Below are positions 56,362 through 57,819 of a stretch of 57,819 nucleotides of DNA, one piece after another. The notes below the pieces were generated by a model. It was not told the origin of the DNA. It ran no database searches and saw only the letters and a program-made list of their open reading frames with translations. The translations under genes were made by a program, and so were the position numbers. How positions within the stretch are numbered: position 1 is the first letter of the stretch; the number at the start of each line of letters is the position of its first letter. The DNA comes from Candidatus Parcubacteria bacterium (lineage in GTDB: Bacteria; Patescibacteriota; Patescibacteriia; Patescibacteriales; UBA12075): NCBI GenBank assembly GCA_023132155.1, contig JAGLYP010000009.1, positions 1-57,819 on the forward strand. Reading direction: 5' to 3'.

Positions 56362-56919
56362 TTAATTTTTTTTATTAATCAATATCATTATAAACCTTCC
56401 GCCTTGTTTTGTCAAGTCTTGCTCGCGCTCTATATTTAACTCTTCATTTTGCTCCAAATTCGCGACAAAATCATTAATAATTTCCACGGCTTTTTCAGGA
56501 TGCTGTTTTTCTCTTCCTTTTAATATTAGGTCAATTTTTACTTTATGCCCTTTTTTAAAAAATTTTATTGCCTGGTCAATTCTTAATTGGAAATCATTTT
56601 GGCTGATTCTTACTGACAATCTGACTCCTTTAGTATCAACTTTTTTTTGCGCCTGTTTCTGCTTATGCGCTTTTTTTTCTTTTTCATATTTGAATTGTCC
56701 GTAATCCATTATTTTGGCTACCGGAGGCTTGGCGGTCGGATTAACTTCAACCAAATCAAGTTCCAGCTCAACGGCTCTTTGAATAGCTTCGCTTGTGCTG
56801 ACATTGCCTACATTTTCCCCGTTTTCATCAATTAAAAAAACTTCCGGAACACGGATTTGCCGGTTAATAAAAAACCTTTTTTCCGGTTTGGGTTTTGCTT
56901 TTCGCCAAGTTCTGCGCAT
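56362..56919 (-). CDS. infC: Translation initiation factor IF-3
   Basis: FINRQIRVPEVFLIDENGENVG; DYGQFKYEKEKK; EVRLS-like KGVRLSVRISQNDFQLRIDQAIKFFKKGHKVKIDLILKGRE. Confidence 0.95.
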   Translation of the reverse strand: MRRTWRKAKPKPEKRFFINRQIRVPEVFLIDENGENVGNVSTSEAIQRAVELELDLVEVNPTAKPPVAKIMDYGQFKYEKEKKAHKQKQAQKKVDTKGVRLSVRISQNDFQLRIDQAIKFFKKGHKVKIDLILKGREKQHPEKAVEIINDFVANLEQNEELNIEREQDLTKQGGRFIMILINKKN

Positions 56920-57140
56920 ATTTTTTTTAAATAAAAACCCATTTATATGGGCATTTATTCTACCTTTATATATTACAATATAATTTTAAAAAAATCAAGC
57001 ATTTATTCTTAAATAGGATAAAAAAATTATATTAAAATTAATTTAAAATTAACCAATTTTTATAAATAAAAGTGTCAATTATGCTCGCGGACTTGCACAT
57101 TTTTTTGACTTATTTTTGATTTTATAATAGAATATTTTAA

Positions 57141-57530
57141 TTGGCACATTGTTACATCGGTACTTTAAAAATTTATTCTAAAACTCAAATCAAGGGCGAG
57201 CCCATTTTTTTCTCCATAAAATCCCGTGAGAAAGAGTTAATATTAGGAAAGTTAATTATAGATTTATACAAATTTGTAATTGACAACCTATTTTTTTCCG
57301 GCTTTGAGGCATATTTCGAAACTCATAGCTGCGTAATAAATTTGATGCGATCTTTTTTTGGAGATAATTTTGCCATTCCTATGGCATGTGAAGTTCTTTG
57401 GGATAAAATTCCCCATGAAAGAATGGGATTTTATAAAAAATTCAAAACAAAAGAAGCGGGCCTTTTTAAGGCCAATCTCAGTATTTTAAAAAAAATCGCG
57501 CCACCGATACAGATGGCGGTCAATTATTAA
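57141..57530 (+). CDS. Hypothetical protein (129 aa, TTG start)
   Basis: ORF followed directly by an intrinsic terminator. Confidence 0.5.
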   Translation: MAHCYIGTLKIYSKTQIKGEPIFFSIKSREKELILGKLIIDLYKFVIDNLFFSGFEAYFETHSCVINLMRSFFGDNFAIPMACEVLWDKIPHERMGFYKKFKTKEAGLFKANLSILKKIAPPIQMAVNY

Positions 57531-57537
57531 AAATATA

Positions 57538-57567
57538 CCGGACAAACTGTTTACCAGTCTTGTCCGG
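57538..57567 (+). terminator. Intrinsic terminator
   Basis: CCGGACAA...TTGTCCGG followed by TTTTTGTTTTT. Confidence 0.85.
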
Positions 57568-57735
57568 TTTTTGTTTTTCTAAATTTTTAAAAAATTTATT
57601 CCCCCAATCTTTAATCCTCTAATCCTATCAGATTTTCCTCAAATTTAATAAGGATATACTTTATGTGAATTTATAAAAAAAACAAAAATCATGCTATAAT
57701 AACCGTAATAAACTTTAAAAAATAAATTCATTTTC

Positions 57736-57819
57736 ATGAAACCAAAAACAGCCATAATTATTTTAATCATCATAGTAATCGCCTGCGGTTTGTTTATGGT
57801 TTATTTGGCAGATGTTATG
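57736..57819 (+). CDS. Truncated ORF start, membrane/exported protein
   Basis: MKPKTAIIILIIIVIACGLFMVYLADVM...; TATAAT-like box upstream; runs off window end. Confidence 0.55.
   Translation, partial: MKPKTAIIILIIIVIACGLFMVYLADVM

Noticed and set aside
57090-57140. Sigma70 promoter TTGACT...TATAAT before the 57141 ORF
   Set aside because: Spacing between hexamers is about 12 nt, too short for a standard promoter.

Overview
This 57.8 kb window has the gene content and composition of a small-genome, AT-rich Patescibacteria/CPR-type bacterium using the standard code (TGA is a stop, e.g. uvrA). Taxonomy is inferred from style only. Housekeeping genes: smc, rluA-type, cmk-like, rplS, tsaE, lspA, dksA-like, uvrA, rmuC, gyrA, ftsK, rnj, secG, rplT-rpmI-infC. 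tRNAs: Cys-GCA, Leu-GAG, Val-UAC, Leu-CAG. Also glycan genes and several peptidoglycan/cell-surface proteins. Most notable features: (1) a family of ten small two-TM VirB2/TrbC-like (T4SS_pilin-type) proteins, eight in tandem at 36.7-40.4 kb next to ftsK. The last two form an exact-period 495 bp duplication with near-identical ends, a divergent core, and a structured intergenic element showing a compensatory base-pair change. (2) A six-gene DUF5320 - DUF134 - NifX-like x2 - MinD/ferredoxin ATPase x2 cluster with no nitrogenase. (3) An SMC ATPase that appears to lack the canonical hinge. (4) A ~0.5 kb region upstream of smc with micro-ORFs, repeated perfect Shine-Dalgarno motifs, nested pairing and a terminator. 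(5) Many palindromic/REP/MITE-like elements, some inserted in frame in genes (ftsK twice, a membrane protein once), and a perfect spacerless 70 bp palindrome. (6) Heptamer/octamer tandem repeats inside tsaE and uvrA. Family names come from motif recognition only; no database searches were run.
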